A stretch of DNA of 64,000 nucleotides from Halopseudomonas pelagia CL-AP6 (GTDB taxonomy: Bacteria; Pseudomonadota; Gammaproteobacteria; Pseudomonadales; Pseudomonadaceae). The stretch's first letter is position 1. Each line of letters begins with the position of its first letter. Below, piece after piece: positions 39,388-48,347 of the stretch. Below the pieces are notes generated by a model. That model made no database searches, was not told where the DNA came from, and saw only the letters and a program-made list of their open reading frames with translations. The stretch is from the NCBI RefSeq assembly GCF_000410875.1, contig NZ_AROI01000027.1:1-64000 (forward strand). Reading direction: 5' to 3'. Made by a program: the position numbers and the translations under genes.

Positions 39388-40026
39388 TTACTTCCGACCA
39401 GGTTGGCGGGTAACGCGCAGATACGGTGTCTGCTCATCCCATCCGTCGGGGAAGCGCTCTTTGGCCTCTTCGTTGGAGAGCGACGGAACGATGATCACAT
39501 CCTCGCCATTCTTCCAGTCCACCGGCGTGGCCACTTTGTGGTTGTCGGTCAGTTGGAGCGAATCAATGACGCGCAGGATCTCGTCCAGATTGCGCCCGGT
39601 GCTGGGCGGATACGTTAGCATCAGACGGATTTTTTTCGCGGAATCAATAATGAATACCGTTCGAACAGTCACCTTGGGATCGGCTTTTGGATGGATCATT
39701 CCGTAAAGGTCTGCAACCACCTGATCCTTGTCTGCCAGGAGAGGAAAGTTAAGCCCTGTGCCCTGGGTTTTCTCGATATCCTTCGCCCAGTCGTTATGGG
39801 AATCGAGCGGGTCGACAGACACCCCGATCAGCTTCACGCCGCGACTGGCGAACTCGTCCTTGCGCTTGGCGAAGGCGCCGAGCTCTGTGGTACAGACGGG
39901 AGTGTAGTCTGCGGGGTGTGAAAACAGCACGGCCCAGTCATCTCCAAGCCACTCATGGAACTGAATGTTCCCCTCAGTGGATTCCACGGTGAAATCGGGA
40001 GCGGTTTCTCCAAGTTGCAATGTCAT
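39388..40026 (-). CDS. 1-Cys (Prx6-type) peroxiredoxin
   Basis: 212 aa. The peroxidatic Cys is in SHPADYTPVCTTEL. The length and the C-terminal extension (ERFPDGWDEQTPYLRVTRQP) mark the Prx6/AhpE-like 1-Cys class. It reduces peroxides in the cytoplasm. It sits between the ccm genes and the lspA-transporter pair, 99 bp from lspA, with a good GGAG ribosome-binding site; an own promoter is likely. Confidence 0.92.
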   Translation of the reverse strand: MTLQLGETAPDFTVESTEGNIQFHEWLGDDWAVLFSHPADYTPVCTTELGAFAKRKDEFASRGVKLIGVSVDPLDSHNDWAKDIEKTQGTGLNFPLLADKDQVVADLYGMIHPKADPKVTVRTVFIIDSAKKIRLMLTYPPSTGRNLDEILRVIDSLQLTDNHKVATPVDWKNGEDVIIVPSLSNEEAKERFPDGWDEQTPYLRVTRQPGRK

Positions 40027-40125
40027 CGTTTCATTCTCCTTTGCTTTGGCTGTCGTTCTTGGTTTGTCAGCACAGACGATATCCTTAAAGTCAACTTTAA
40101 GGTCAAGACGTTTGTCAGATGTTTT

Positions 40126-40638
40126 TTAGCCTGATCCATCGAGCTCTACGTTCGTGCCCGATTTTTCGGGTATGAAACTGACATAGAGGAAAAGCACGGT
40201 GCCCAGCACAATGGCGATATCGGCAAGGTTAAAGGCTGGCCAGTGCCAGGATTGCCAATAGACATCAAAGGAATCCACAACATAACCACGAAATATCCGG
40301 TCAATCAGGTTGCCCACGGCACCGCCAAGAATAAGGCTGTACGCGATGGCTTCTCCCCTGCGGCGGCACTGAAGAATCAACCTGATCAGTACGATCGAGA
40401 CCACTACCGCGATTGCGATAAGAAAGTAGCGCTGCCAGCCTCCACCATCGGCAAACAGACTGAATGCGGCGCCGGTGTTCCAGACATGAACCCAGTTAAA
40501 GAACGGGGTCACCGGAATCGACTCGCCATACGCCATTGACTGCTGGACCAGCCATTTTACAACCTGGTCAGACGCCGCAATCAGGCCCGAAATAGCCAGC
40601 AGGCCATACGGCAAGTGTTTTTTGGCAACGATGGACAT
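40126..40638 (-). CDS. lspA: Lipoprotein signal peptidase II, metal-island copy 1
   Basis: 170 aa with four membrane helices. Catalytic Asp residues are in GNLIDRIFRGYVVDSFD and FNLADIAIVLG. LspA cuts signal peptides off diacylated prolipoproteins. It starts 3 nt after the stop of the cation transporter, so the pair forms an operon divergent from the CadR/PbrR-type regulator. The same link (regulator, exporter, signal peptidase) exists in pbr lead-resistance operons, where PbrC is an LspA homologue. This is therefore probably a resistance paralogue, not the housekeeping gene. Confidence 0.9.
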   Translation of the reverse strand: MSIVAKKHLPYGLLAISGLIAASDQVVKWLVQQSMAYGESIPVTPFFNWVHVWNTGAAFSLFADGGGWQRYFLIAIAVVVSIVLIRLILQCRRRGEAIAYSLILGGAVGNLIDRIFRGYVVDSFDVYWQSWHWPAFNLADIAIVLGTVLFLYVSFIPEKSGTNVELDGSG

Positions 40639-40641
40639 TGT

Positions 40642-41538
40642 TTAACCCTTAAGCGCGAGGATGCGCCTGGCCCCGTTGAGTACGATAACCCCCGCAATGC
40701 TGCCGATGATCAGGTCCGGGTAGTTGGAGCCAGTCCACGCGACCAGGGCGCCAGCGGTAATGACCCCCAGATTGATCACCACATCGTTGGCTGAGAATAT
40801 CCAGCTCGCCTTCATGTGGGCACCGCCCTCCCGATGTTTGGATATCAGCAGCAGACAGGTGGTATTGGCGATCAATGCAATGAACGCAATCCCCATCATT
40901 ACCAGCGACTCCGGCTCACTGCCGAAGACAAAGCGCCTCACCACCTCTGCAAGTACGCCTACAGCCAGTATCAGTTGGAGTACGCCTGCAATGTGTGCGG
41001 CACGCACCTGCATTTTCACGCTATGCCCAACCGCATACAGCGCGAGCCCATACACGGCCGCGTCGGCAAAATTGTCCAGGGATTCTGCAATCAGGCCGGT
41101 GGAGTGCGCGATCAGGCCGGCCGTCATTTCCACCACAAACAGGACGGCATTGATACCGAGCAACCAACGCAGGGTGCCGGACTCCTGCTCGGCAGAGATA
41201 GCCGTACCCCCGAGCGCCTTAATTGACTCAGGGTCGGCAGCGGCCGTTTCCTGAAGCGAAGCTCCCAGCCCGAGGGTCGCCAGCTTCGCGGTGATAGGCT
41301 CAGCCTCGCCATCGTGCACAACCTTCAACTGCCGATCAGACAGCTCAAAGGACAGCCCGCGAATGTCTTCAAAACCGTTCAGGGCCAGGCGAATCATCCG
41401 TTCCTCCGAAGGACAATCCATCTTCGGTACGGTATACACACTGATCCAGTTGCCGGACGCTTCAGAGGCCTTCGACCCGGTGTTACCCTCTGCGGGTGTT
41501 GTGTCGCAGCCACAGGCGTCTTCACAGGATTTACTCAT
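40642..41538 (-). CDS. Cation transporter of the CDF type with N-terminal metal-binding domain
   Basis: 298 aa from the ATG at 41538 (MSKSCEDACGCD), which has GGAG 8 nt upstream. An N-terminal Cys-rich patch and an HMA-like motif (VPKMDCPSEERM) precede the CDF membrane domain, with metal-site residues in SLDNFADAAVYG and SANDVVINLG. Predicted to export a divalent metal, likely Cd, Pb or Zn given the neighbouring regulator. The promoter overlaps the MerR dyad at 41579-41599. Confidence 0.88.
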   Translation of the reverse strand: MSKSCEDACGCDTTPAEGNTGSKASEASGNWISVYTVPKMDCPSEERMIRLALNGFEDIRGLSFELSDRQLKVVHDGEAEPITAKLATLGLGASLQETAAADPESIKALGGTAISAEQESGTLRWLLGINAVLFVVEMTAGLIAHSTGLIAESLDNFADAAVYGLALYAVGHSVKMQVRAAHIAGVLQLILAVGVLAEVVRRFVFGSEPESLVMMGIAFIALIANTTCLLLISKHREGGAHMKASWIFSANDVVINLGVITAGALVAWTGSNYPDLIIGSIAGVIVLNGARRILALKG

Positions 41539-41578
41539 GATACGGCTCCACTTGCGTATTGTCGGATTATGATTTAAA

Positions 41579-41599
41579 ACCATATAGCCACTATAAGGT
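41579..41599. promoter_or_regulatory. MerR-type operator and promoter, module 1
   Basis: A dyad whose arms are ACCATATAG (41579-41587) and CTATAAGGT (41591-41599). On the minus strand TTGACC (41602-41597) is the -35 box and TAAAT, about 20 bp on, the -10 region. The over-long spacer is typical of promoters activated by MerR-family regulators. It lies between the divergent transporter and regulator genes. Confidence 0.85.
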
Positions 41600-41635
41600 C
41601 AATAGAGCAGATACCATTTGTTGAGGAGACACCCG

Positions 41636-42037
41636 ATGCGCATTGGTCAGTTGGCGCGGTCCGTAGGGGTTGACACCCAGACCATCCGTTTCTATGAGCG
41701 AGAGGGCTTGTTACCACCGCCGGATCGTCAGGACAACGGCTACCGTATTTACACTGAACGGCATGTTGAGCGACTGGCCTTCATCCGGCGCTGCAGAATA
41801 CTTGAGCTGTCACTCGCTGAAATTCACGAGTTACAGCGTTATCAGGGCGCGCCCCATCAGCCTTGCAGGGCCATCAACACCTTGCTTGATGATCACATCG
41901 CTCAGGTACGGTCTCAGATAACCGATCTGCAGGTACTGGAGAAACAACTTGTGTCGCTGCGAGCAAGTTGTAACGATGATCGGGAAATTGAGGCCTGTGG
42001 GGTTCTCGAAGGGCTCAGCGAAGGAAGCATGCAGTAG
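41636..42037 (+). CDS. cadR: CadR/PbrR-type MerR regulator, copy 1
   Basis: 133 aa from the ATG at 41636 (MRIGQLARSVGV), with GAGGAG 9 nt upstream. MerR helix-turn-helix, then a dimer helix. Metal-binding cysteines fall at 77, 112 and 121, matching the Cd/Pb-responsive group. Predicted to activate the divergent transporter-lspA operon in response to Cd or Pb. It is nearly identical to copy 2 at 53514. Confidence 0.93.
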   Translation: MRIGQLARSVGVDTQTIRFYEREGLLPPPDRQDNGYRIYTERHVERLAFIRRCRILELSLAEIHELQRYQGAPHQPCRAINTLLDDHIAQVRSQITDLQVLEKQLVSLRASCNDDREIEACGVLEGLSEGSMQ

Positions 42038-42039
42038 TA

Positions 42040-42170
42040 GCCTGAAGCAGGTATGCTCAGTATTAGGGTAGCCAGCGTGGAAAGACCAATATACTTGCGT
42101 AGGTGCTGAACATCCGCTCCCTGGCGGAGTTTTTCGACAACACGGAGCCTGAGTAGTCGGCAGATAGAGC
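42040..42170 (-). pseudogene. Strongly decayed tlpA fragment (third copy)
   Basis: The plus strand around 42050-42165 (GACCAATATACTTGCGTAGG, GTTTTTCGACAACACGGAGC) aligns, with many substitutions, to the tlpA-like copy at 54100-54200 (GATCAATATACTTGCGAAGG, ATTTTTCGACAACGCTGATG). Both sit in the same place after a merR copy. No open frame remains. Confidence 0.6.
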
Positions 42171-42264
42171 AAGCACTTCATCATGTCTTGTTTCGTTGAA
42201 AAGGCTGCATCAACTGTTGCCAGTAGTTCATTGGTAATTCGGCGCTGAAACAATACCAAGATCC

Positions 42265-42720
42265 TTAGTGCTGATCGCTCGCTCGGAATCGTAGTAAGCC
42301 GTGCCGTGCAAGGATCTTAGCGGCAATGGGTGAAGTGATCATTTGTATCACTGCAAAGAATGCGGCAGGAATCGCAATTTCTGAAGGTAAGCCAGATGCG
42401 GCGACAAAAGCAGCAGCAATGCTAAATTCTTTTTTGCTCACGGTGAAGAGATAGGTAATCACTTCTTTCCGGTCAGAGGTTAGCAACCGTGAGGACATTC
42501 CTATCAGGTAGCCAATCAGATTAAGACTCAGGGCTGCTCCAGCAATCAAAAAAGCGTACCAGCCATAACCAATGATAGTTTCTGCGTTTGGGCCTACTAC
42601 AGCCAGTAGTATCAGAAGATATATGATTGATCCAATTCCCGCGTACGTTGAATCATGGCGTGCAAAAAAATCTGGAAATCCTGTGCGTAAGCTCACTCCA
42701 ACAACAGTGGGAACGGGTAG
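42265..42720 (-). pseudogene. C-terminal part of a Na+-dependent (bile acid/arsenite type) symporter
   Basis: About 150 codons with four hydrophobic helices (SIIYLLILLAVVG, YAFLIAGAALSLNLIGYLIG, EFSIAAAFVAASGLP, AAFFAVIQMITSPIAAKIL) match the C-terminus of the bile acid:sodium symporter superfamily, which includes ACR3. The 5' end is lost at a junction with an IS91-type transposase fragment near 42720. The N-terminal 43 codons are found at 44605-44734, directly after arsR on the same strand. Confidence 0.75.
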
Positions 42721-43115
42721 CTGGCAAACAGGAAGCGTAGCTGGAAGGGGACACTGAGCACCCACTGTCTGAGTGGTACCTTGGGCAAGACCTCATCGAC
42801 CAGCAGCGCGGCGCTGTCGACCATGCGCCGGACGCCACAGCTGGGACAGAACCCTCGGCGTTTACAGGAGAAGGCCACCAGCTTCTCGTGGTGGCAGGAT
42901 TGGCAGCGTACGCGCAGAAAGCCGTGTTCCAGGCGGCCGCACTTGAGGTAGTCCTCGAACTCGCGGGCGACATAGCCTGGCAGGGGTGAGCCTTGGGCGG
43001 CCATGAGCCGGGCAAACTCGGGGTAATGACGCTCAACCAGTTGGTACAGCAGGGTCTGCTCGGGCCGGTGGCGGACATGGGTGGCCGGCCGAGGCGCTTG
43101 GGCGGTAAGAGACAT
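42720..43115 (-). pseudogene. IS91-family transposase fragment (N-terminal zinc-binding part)
   Basis: About 130 residues start MSLTAQAPRPATHVRHRPEQ and include the zinc-ribbon region CGRLEHGFLRVRCQSCHHEKLV...CKRRGFCPSCGVRRM. They end at LRFLFASYP, where IS91 transposases would continue into the catalytic HUH/Tyr region. The rest is absent, so the element is inactive. It joins the truncated symporter on one side and a GGDEF fragment on the other. Confidence 0.88.
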
Positions 43116-43159
43116 GACGGCATCCGTTCCATCGGTACTGGTGTGTGGATGCCTTCAGG

Positions 43160-43475
43160 GTAGTGCAGCTTGGGGAAATGTGCGGAGATTGATGCTGTGG
43201 GTGACAGCAAAAAGGCACTGGCAGAGCTGGAACAGAAGGAGTTTCCCCAGGTGGGTCAGGTCACCTGTAGTATCGGTTTTGCGGCTGTGGACCCTGCCCA
43301 GCCACCGGCCAATATCCTCGACAACGCCGACCAGGCCCTGTATTACGCCAAGGGCAATGGTCGCAACCGGACCTGCCACTACGAAAGTCTGGTGGAAACC
43401 GGGCAGATAGCTAGGCGAGACAATATGGAAGGCAACGCCAGCGTCGATTTTGATATTGATGCACTGTTTGGGTAA
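43160..43475 (+). pseudogene. C-terminal fragment of a GGDEF (diguanylate cyclase) protein
   Basis: About 100 codons, including QVTCSIGFAAVDPAQPPANI and ADQALYYAKGNGRNR, which form the end of a GGDEF domain, plus a short tail. The GG(D/E)EF active-site loop and everything upstream are missing at the IS91 junction. No function is expected. Confidence 0.8.
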
Positions 43476-43482
43476 TGCCGTT

Positions 43483-43707
43483 TTATTGCGAGCGCAAAGT
43501 GTCCAGCAGCTCCCTGTTCATCAATATCCATATGCCGGCAGCGGCAATAAACGGCAACATCAGATACCCGAACTGATAGCCCAGGGCAATGGCATTCATT
43601 TGCCAGGGGGCAAAATCGAGCTGAGTGGTGACATCGCTGCCGGTTTCAAAGGCCAGGGTTTTGACTGTGTCGAGGGCAATACCAAACGCCTGAAAAGGCA
43701 GCAGCAA
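43483..43707 (-). CDS. Small predicted membrane protein
   Basis: 74 aa. One clear hydrophobic helix near the C-terminus (GYLMLPFIAAAGIWILM) and an amphipathic N-terminal stretch. It begins 18 bp after the methyltransferase stop on the same strand, so the two may be co-transcribed. I do not recognise a family. Confidence 0.45.
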   Translation of the reverse strand: MLLPFQAFGIALDTVKTLAFETGSDVTTQLDFAPWQMNAIALGYQFGYLMLPFIAAAGIWILMNRELLDTLRSQ

Positions 43708-43724
43708 AACATAGGGGACCCTGA

Positions 43725-44348
43725 TTATTCGGGCTTGGTTGCCCTGCCTTTGTAGATATAACCGGCAATTTTCGGTGCATTGGGCATATACAGATTCTCC
43801 AGCTCCTGAATCTCAAAGCCGGCATGTTCAATCAATTCCGCGATGTGCCGGTTCAGGTGGCAGCCGCCGGCCAGCTTTCGCCATCCCGGTGTTATCCGGT
43901 GCTGCCATTTGCGCGTGGTGTCGTGTGGGGCTTCTCCGTGTTCCAGGAACAGCAGGTCGCCACCGGGCTTGAGTACCCGCTTCATCTGCAGCAAGGCCGT
44001 GTGCCAGTCCGGAATGGTGCACAGGGTAAAGGTAAGCAGAACGGTATCAACCGAATTGTCCTGCAGCGGAATCTTCTCACCCGGCAGGTCCAGCCATTCA
44101 ACCCGCACCGGTGACCGGCCCAGGTTCGGCAAGGCTTTGCGCCGCATGCCTTCCGATGGCTCCAGCCCGTACACCATCTCTACGAGGTCCTGATTATAGA
44201 ATTCCAGGTTAATACCCGAGCCCATTCCCACTTCCAGCACACGGCCGCGAGCCCTTGGCACAAGTTGGCTGCGCAGTTTCATCACCTGCCCCATGGAGCA
44301 GGCCTTGTCGATGATGTGGGGAAGAATCCGGTCTTCATAGAAGCTCAT
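43725..44348 (-). CDS. Class I SAM-dependent methyltransferase
   Basis: 207 aa. AdoMet motif I VLEVGMGSGINLEFY, then GLEPSEGMRR and VDTVLLTFTLCTIPD, as in UbiE/ArsM-like small-molecule methyltransferases. The paired cysteines of ArsM are not obvious. Substrate unknown. It lies inside the segment that separates the two halves of the symporter gene. Confidence 0.8.
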   Translation of the reverse strand: MSFYEDRILPHIIDKACSMGQVMKLRSQLVPRARGRVLEVGMGSGINLEFYNQDLVEMVYGLEPSEGMRRKALPNLGRSPVRVEWLDLPGEKIPLQDNSVDTVLLTFTLCTIPDWHTALLQMKRVLKPGGDLLFLEHGEAPHDTTRKWQHRITPGWRKLAGGCHLNRHIAELIEHAGFEIQELENLYMPNAPKIAGYIYKGRATKPE

Positions 44349-44604
44349 AGGTTCACCGTCATTGCTTTATATCAAAGGTGCGACAAACTGCCCTATTTCT
44401 TTCTGCTACAATTCCCGTAGCATCATAATCAACTGCCGGTAATAACAACATAACAAAATCGCCAAGGATAGGGAATATAAACAGGTATTCCATTGTCGTC
44501 GAGCCTGAAATGCTTGCTCGTTACGGAGCCTATTTCTCCGCCAAAGACCCCTCGAAACCCTGAAATGTCCATGAATTGCGCCAAATTCACCTGCCTTGCT
44601 GGCT

Positions 44605-44734
44605 GCAGCGCGAGCAGTGGACCGATAAAGGGCTCTAGGTGCGTTCCTAACCCTGGGAATACTAAGACCAAACCAGCTAAAGTGATAACGAACCAAACAA
44701 GATTAGACTCCACAAAATAGATGAATCTGATCAT
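44605..44734 (-). pseudogene. N-terminal fragment of the Na+-dependent symporter
   Basis: The first 43 codons (MIRFIYFVESNLVWFVITLA...GPLLAL) look like the first helices of the same symporter whose C-terminus is at 42265-42720. After this the frame runs into unrelated sequence. The ATG overlaps the arsR stop (ATGA), showing an original arsR-symporter operon that was split by about 1.9 kb. Confidence 0.65.
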
Positions 44735-45095
44735 ATCTTGGAGTCCACCGTGCCCGGTGAGGTTGGGCGACCTTCACACTGCGCGAACAACTCGATGGCT
44801 TTGTCGCAATAAGCACAGTGCCCATCGCAGCAGTCGTGCATCAGAAACGCTATGAGATCAGCAAGTACAGGAAAAATAGCACTGTAAATTATTGAACGCC
44901 CCTGGCGTCGTTTTTCTAAAAGGCCTGCGTGTTCTAGATGGTTGAGATGAAAAGAGAGTCGCGATGATGAGACACCACCTAGCGCGTCTCCTATCTCACC
45001 AGCCGGTAATCCATTGGCTCCTTTCACCACCAGTAGTCTAACGATGCGAAGTCGTGTTTCTTGAGAAATCGCCCCAAACGCCCTTACAGCTTCTG
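44731..45095 (-). pseudogene. arsR: ArsR/SmtB-type regulator with a damaged 5' end
   Basis: The HTH region LPAGEIGDALGGVSSSRLSFHLNHLEHAGLL is intact, and a Cys-rich tail (HDCCDGHCAYCDKAIELFAQC) suits metal or arsenite sensing. The frame clearly extends upstream of the first usable start (GTG, 45030): EAVRAFGAISQETRLRIVRLLV. It then meets a TGA, while an ATG with the right spacing lies in another frame. A 1-nt indel near the start codon is the simplest reading. It could also start at the internal GTG and make a short protein. Confidence 0.65.
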
Positions 45096-45104
45096 CTTCA
45101 TTTC

Positions 45105-45138
45105 AATATCTCAATACCTATTGCTATATTGAAATATT
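45105..45138. promoter_or_regulatory. ArsR-type operator palindrome
   Basis: AATATCTCAATA (45105-45116) and TATTGAAATATT (45127-45138) are inverted copies with one mismatch and a 10-bp spacer. They lie just upstream of the arsR start. AT-rich 12-2-12-like dyads are typical ArsR/SmtB binding sites, so autoregulation is expected. Confidence 0.75.
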
Positions 45139-45172
45139 AGGTGTCCCCTGGTCCAGTCGGCGTGGCCCGCGG

Positions 45173-45748
45173 TCAGTCCGGAACCTCGGAGATCGCACGG
45201 ATCATCAAATCCACCATGGCCGGGCTGTCCCATTCCGCGGCACCGCCCAGACGGCCAATTTCGCGACCGTCGTGATCAATCAGCAGCGTTGTAGGAACAC
45301 CTGCTATACCCAGTGTTTAGGTCGCCAGTGTCGACGGATCAATATAATGGCGAAGATGTTGGATGCCTGTTTCCAGGTAGAATTTCTCAACAACACTGAT
45401 GCCTGCGTGGTCAACGGACAGCGCGACCACTTCAAATTGCTCGCCGCCCAGTTGAGCCTGAAGTGAGTCCAGCGTCGGCATTTCCTCACGGCAAGGCAGG
45501 CACCAGGTCGCCCAGATATTGAGCAATATCGCCTTACCCTTAAAGTCAGCCAGTGTCAGCGGCCTGCCGACTTCGTCTTGAAAAGCCAGCTCGGGCAGAG
45601 TGCGAGGAGACTCCCAGATCAGGAACCCCTGGGGCCCCACGGACTTCGGAACCTTCCCTGCAGCCATAACTGGAGCGGCTATGGAAATAGCAAGCGCGAA
45701 AAGGACTACGGCGATTCCCCGGGCGGCAGATATGCGCTGGTGACTCAT
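45173..45748 (-). pseudogene. TlpA-like thioredoxin gene with internal ochre stop
   Basis: 191 codons: signal peptide, then a thioredoxin fold with NIWATWCLPCREEM. At 45317-45319 a TAA replaces the Ser codon (TCA) that the second copy still has (STLAT-stop-TLGIAGVPTTLL). The downstream part stays in frame to the natural stop at 45173, so the lesion is a single nonsense change. The protein made would lack the cis-Pro loop and the last helix. It is the last gene of the dsbG-dsbD-sco operon. Confidence 0.85.
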
Positions 45749-45804
45749 TGGACATTACTCCTGATTACAGTGGTCGGTTTGTTGCCGGCATGGTGCCCCA
45801 CGCG

Positions 45805-46500
45805 TTACTCACTCTGTAACAGCTCTTCAATTCGCCCGTGCAGTCGGCCCCAGAACCCATCATCGGCTGCCGCGTTGGGGCCTTTGGCAATGGCCGTCAG
45901 GTAGGTCACCAGGTGTTCAGGCTTGAATTTCAATCCATGGAACCGGGCCCGCATCTGCCCTTCCGGGTCAATCACGTGGGTTACCACACCATGGACCTGT
46001 ACACCCTCACCCGTATCCCTGAACTGAACGCCGTAGGCTTTAGCAAGTTCTGGTGTCAGTTCAGGTGGTTCCATCCTGGCTCGGTAGAGGAATTGCCAGT
46101 TGCGGGGATTCAGATCGAAATTCTCGCCGTAGGCACGCATGTTTCTCCGGGTGCCTGCAACATCTTCCCGGTCCGTGGCAATGGTGATGAACACCACCTC
46201 TTCACTCAGCCCTTCTTCTTCAACCCCGGTTTGCAACTGCCGGATCAGGTTCATATGCAAAGGGCAGGCCTCGGTACAGCGCGTGTAGAGAAAGTTAAGC
46301 ACAACGGTTTTGCCGTTTAAGTCGGCAAGGGCAAGGGTATTGCCATCAACGCCTGTAAGATCAAATTCAGGGGCCGGCTGATCCACAAACTGGGCATACC
46401 GCTCTTTCTCGTTCAACGAGGCCTCCACATCTTCCATGGAATGGGCCATGGCATTGGTGCTGACCTGGGCAACCATGGCAATCAGCAATTCTGAATACAC
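45805..46500 (-). CDS. SCO1/SenC-family copper-binding protein
   Basis: 231 aa with a signal-peptide-like N-terminus (GTG start). The CxxxC metal site is in LYTRCTEACPLH and the third ligand His in VHGVVTHVIDPEG. SCO proteins deliver copper to cytochrome oxidase or act as thiol reductases in the envelope. It follows the DsbD genes by 50 bp on the same strand. Confidence 0.87.
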   Translation of the reverse strand: MYSELLIAMVAQVSTNAMAHSMEDVEASLNEKERYAQFVDQPAPEFDLTGVDGNTLALADLNGKTVVLNFLYTRCTEACPLHMNLIRQLQTGVEEEGLSEEVVFITIATDREDVAGTRRNMRAYGENFDLNPRNWQFLYRARMEPPELTPELAKAYGVQFRDTGEGVQVHGVVTHVIDPEGQMRARFHGLKFKPEHLVTYLTAIAKGPNAAADDGFWGRLHGRIEELLQSE

Positions 46501-46549
46501 TGTTCACAGTCATTCTCCATTTGAGTTGTTTTCCGAAGGGAGTCCCGGT

Positions 46550-47140
46550 TTATTGTGGCTTGATATCGTCCAGATTCAGCGCAACGGGCAGGTCAGCTGG
46601 TGCCAGGCAAACGCCCTCGTCACTGCAGGCCTGTACCCGTACCGTCATGTCTAGCTTGCCTGCCTCTTTCAGCGCGGCGGTCTGTTTTTCGTCTGGCAGC
46701 AGCCGGATACTCGCACCGTCGTCGTACACCTCCAGGGCGGTGTCACCCAGTGTGATGTCACTGACCCTGCTGCGGGGGTACTGGGTCGGGATGTCAAGCG
46801 ACTGACCGTTGACCGAAGAACTGGCGACGGTGGGAATCAGTAACTCCATGGAGGCCGGGTTGGCGTTCACGTGCCAGCCCGATTCAATGTCCAGTGTCAG
46901 AATAATTTCACCGGTCTCCCCTATCAGGGCTTTGCCGCCTTCCGCAAGATTGAGGCGGACCTTATCGGAAGAATCTGCCAACCCCGTGCGGGCAACTGGT
47001 GCCTGGGGGTCGGAATTGGCTCGTTCGGTCTGGGCCGAGCCAGGAGCGTTTCCGGAATTGGTACCGATCAACGTGAACGCCGCGATCGCGATCAGAAAAA
47101 CCGCTACGCCGGTCAGCAATACTTTGGTTCGGGTTGTCAT
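46550..47140 (-). CDS. Periplasmic DsbD N-terminal-like (DsbD-alpha) domain protein
   Basis: 196 aa with an N-terminal anchor (VLLTGVAVFLIAIAAFTLIG). The body matches the DsbD alpha domain (IESGWHVNANPA, and a Cys pair in VQACSDEGVCLAP). In this locus the alpha domain is a separate protein and the beta-gamma part is encoded 16 bp upstream. Together they would rebuild a DsbD-like electron relay from the cytoplasm to periplasmic thiols. Confidence 0.82.
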   Translation of the reverse strand: MTTRTKVLLTGVAVFLIAIAAFTLIGTNSGNAPGSAQTERANSDPQAPVARTGLADSSDKVRLNLAEGGKALIGETGEIILTLDIESGWHVNANPASMELLIPTVASSSVNGQSLDIPTQYPRSRVSDITLGDTALEVYDDGASIRLLPDEKQTAALKEAGKLDMTVRVQACSDEGVCLAPADLPVALNLDDIKPQ

Positions 47141-47156
47141 GGTTCATCTCCAGTAG

Positions 47157-48347
47157 CTAGCGTTGTGAGTTCTCGGTGCGGTTGATCGCCTCGACCAGGC
47201 TGTCGGTACCAAATAGCCCAGTGAAACGGGCGACAACGGTGCCGTCAGCGTCAAAAATCGCCGCAAAAGGTAAAGCCTGCCCTCCCGTTGCGGTTAACAA
47301 TGCGTCTTTTTCGGGATCGCTTGCTGTCACATCAACCTGAATCGGCACCATGCCGGCCCGCGCTACGGCTTCAGCCACAGCGGGCTCTTTATACACGGTG
47401 CGCTCCAGGACCTTGCAGTTGATGCACCAATCGGCAGTGAACTCCAGCAAATACGGTGTGTCCCGGGCTTTTGTGTCCGCCAGGAGTTCTGCGGAGTAGG
47501 GCTGCCAGACAAGTTCGTCTTCGCCGCTGCCCAACGGAGATGCGAATACCACTGTCACCGCAAGGGCAAGGCCTGTCGCCGTTGCAGTGATCACGCGAAC
47601 GGCACCGCTCCCCTGAACGAAACGACGGAGACCCCAGACCAGCACCAGCGCCAGCCAGGCCCACCACAGCCAGGGGTATACCGCTTTGGGCACCAGGCTC
47701 GCGCTGAAAAAGACGGCGGCGGCCAGCAATATCAGCGCGAGCACTTCTCGAATGGCCAGAGTCCAGGGCCCCGCCTTGGGCAACCGGCTCAGCCACTTGG
47801 GTTTGAGGATCAGTGCCGCGTAGGGCAGCGACAACCCCAGCCCGATACTGCCGAATATCCCCATAGTTACCGGCGCCGGCTGGGTAACGGCAAAGGCTAG
47901 GACTCCACCCAGGAAAGGACCAGCACAAGGTGCAGCCAAAACCGCACTCAATAACCCCGATAAGAATGCTTCAGAGTAACGCCGGCCATGGGCCGAGGCG
48001 GCGAACGACGGGATCGGAATGGGCAAATCCAGCCACGTGACCACCGCAAACCCGACCAGCAAGGCAACAAGGATACCAACGAACACCGCGGACTGAAACA
48101 AAGTGCCCCAGCTCCACTGAAGAAATGCGGTCAATCCGCCCAGCGTCAAGAAAAACGCGAGTGTTCCTGCGGTGAACGCCAATGCGGCCAGCACGCGATG
48201 GGACCTCTGGCCGCCCGCCTCCCGCAGGATGGTCCGGACCTTGATGGGGATCGCGGGCAGCACGCAGGGCGTCAGGTTCAGCAGTAGACCTGCCATAACC
48301 GCCATCATGATCTGGCCGGCAATGAGTAATGAGGGCAGCTGATCCAT
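47157..48347 (-). CDS. dsbD: DsbD-type membrane and thioredoxin protein
   Basis: 396 aa. About eight hydrophobic helices with the CcdA/DsbD motifs LTPCVLPAIPIK and LAAPCAGPFLG (one redox Cys each), followed by a C-terminal thioredoxin domain with DWCINCKVLER. It passes electrons across the inner membrane, presumably to the DsbG-like, TlpA-like and Ccm proteins nearby. The start overlaps the dsbG stop by one base (TAATG). Confidence 0.9.
   Translation of the reverse strand: MDQLPSLLIAGQIMMAVMAGLLLNLTPCVLPAIPIKVRTILREAGGQRSHRVLAALAFTAGTLAFFLTLGGLTAFLQWSWGTLFQSAVFVGILVALLVGFAVVTWLDLPIPIPSFAASAHGRRYSEAFLSGLLSAVLAAPCAGPFLGGVLAFAVTQPAPVTMGIFGSIGLGLSLPYAALILKPKWLSRLPKAGPWTLAIREVLALILLAAAVFFSASLVPKAVYPWLWWAWLALVLVWGLRRFVQGSGAVRVITATATGLALAVTVVFASPLGSGEDELVWQPYSAELLADTKARDTPYLLEFTADWCINCKVLERTVYKEPAVAEAVARAGMVPIQVDVTASDPEKDALLTATGGQALPFAAIFDADGTVVARFTGLFGTDSLVEAINRTENSQR

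Noticed and set aside
44429..44734. A 101-aa protein as an independent gene
   Set aside because: Only the first 43 residues look coding and match the start of the split symporter; the rest is chance read-through.
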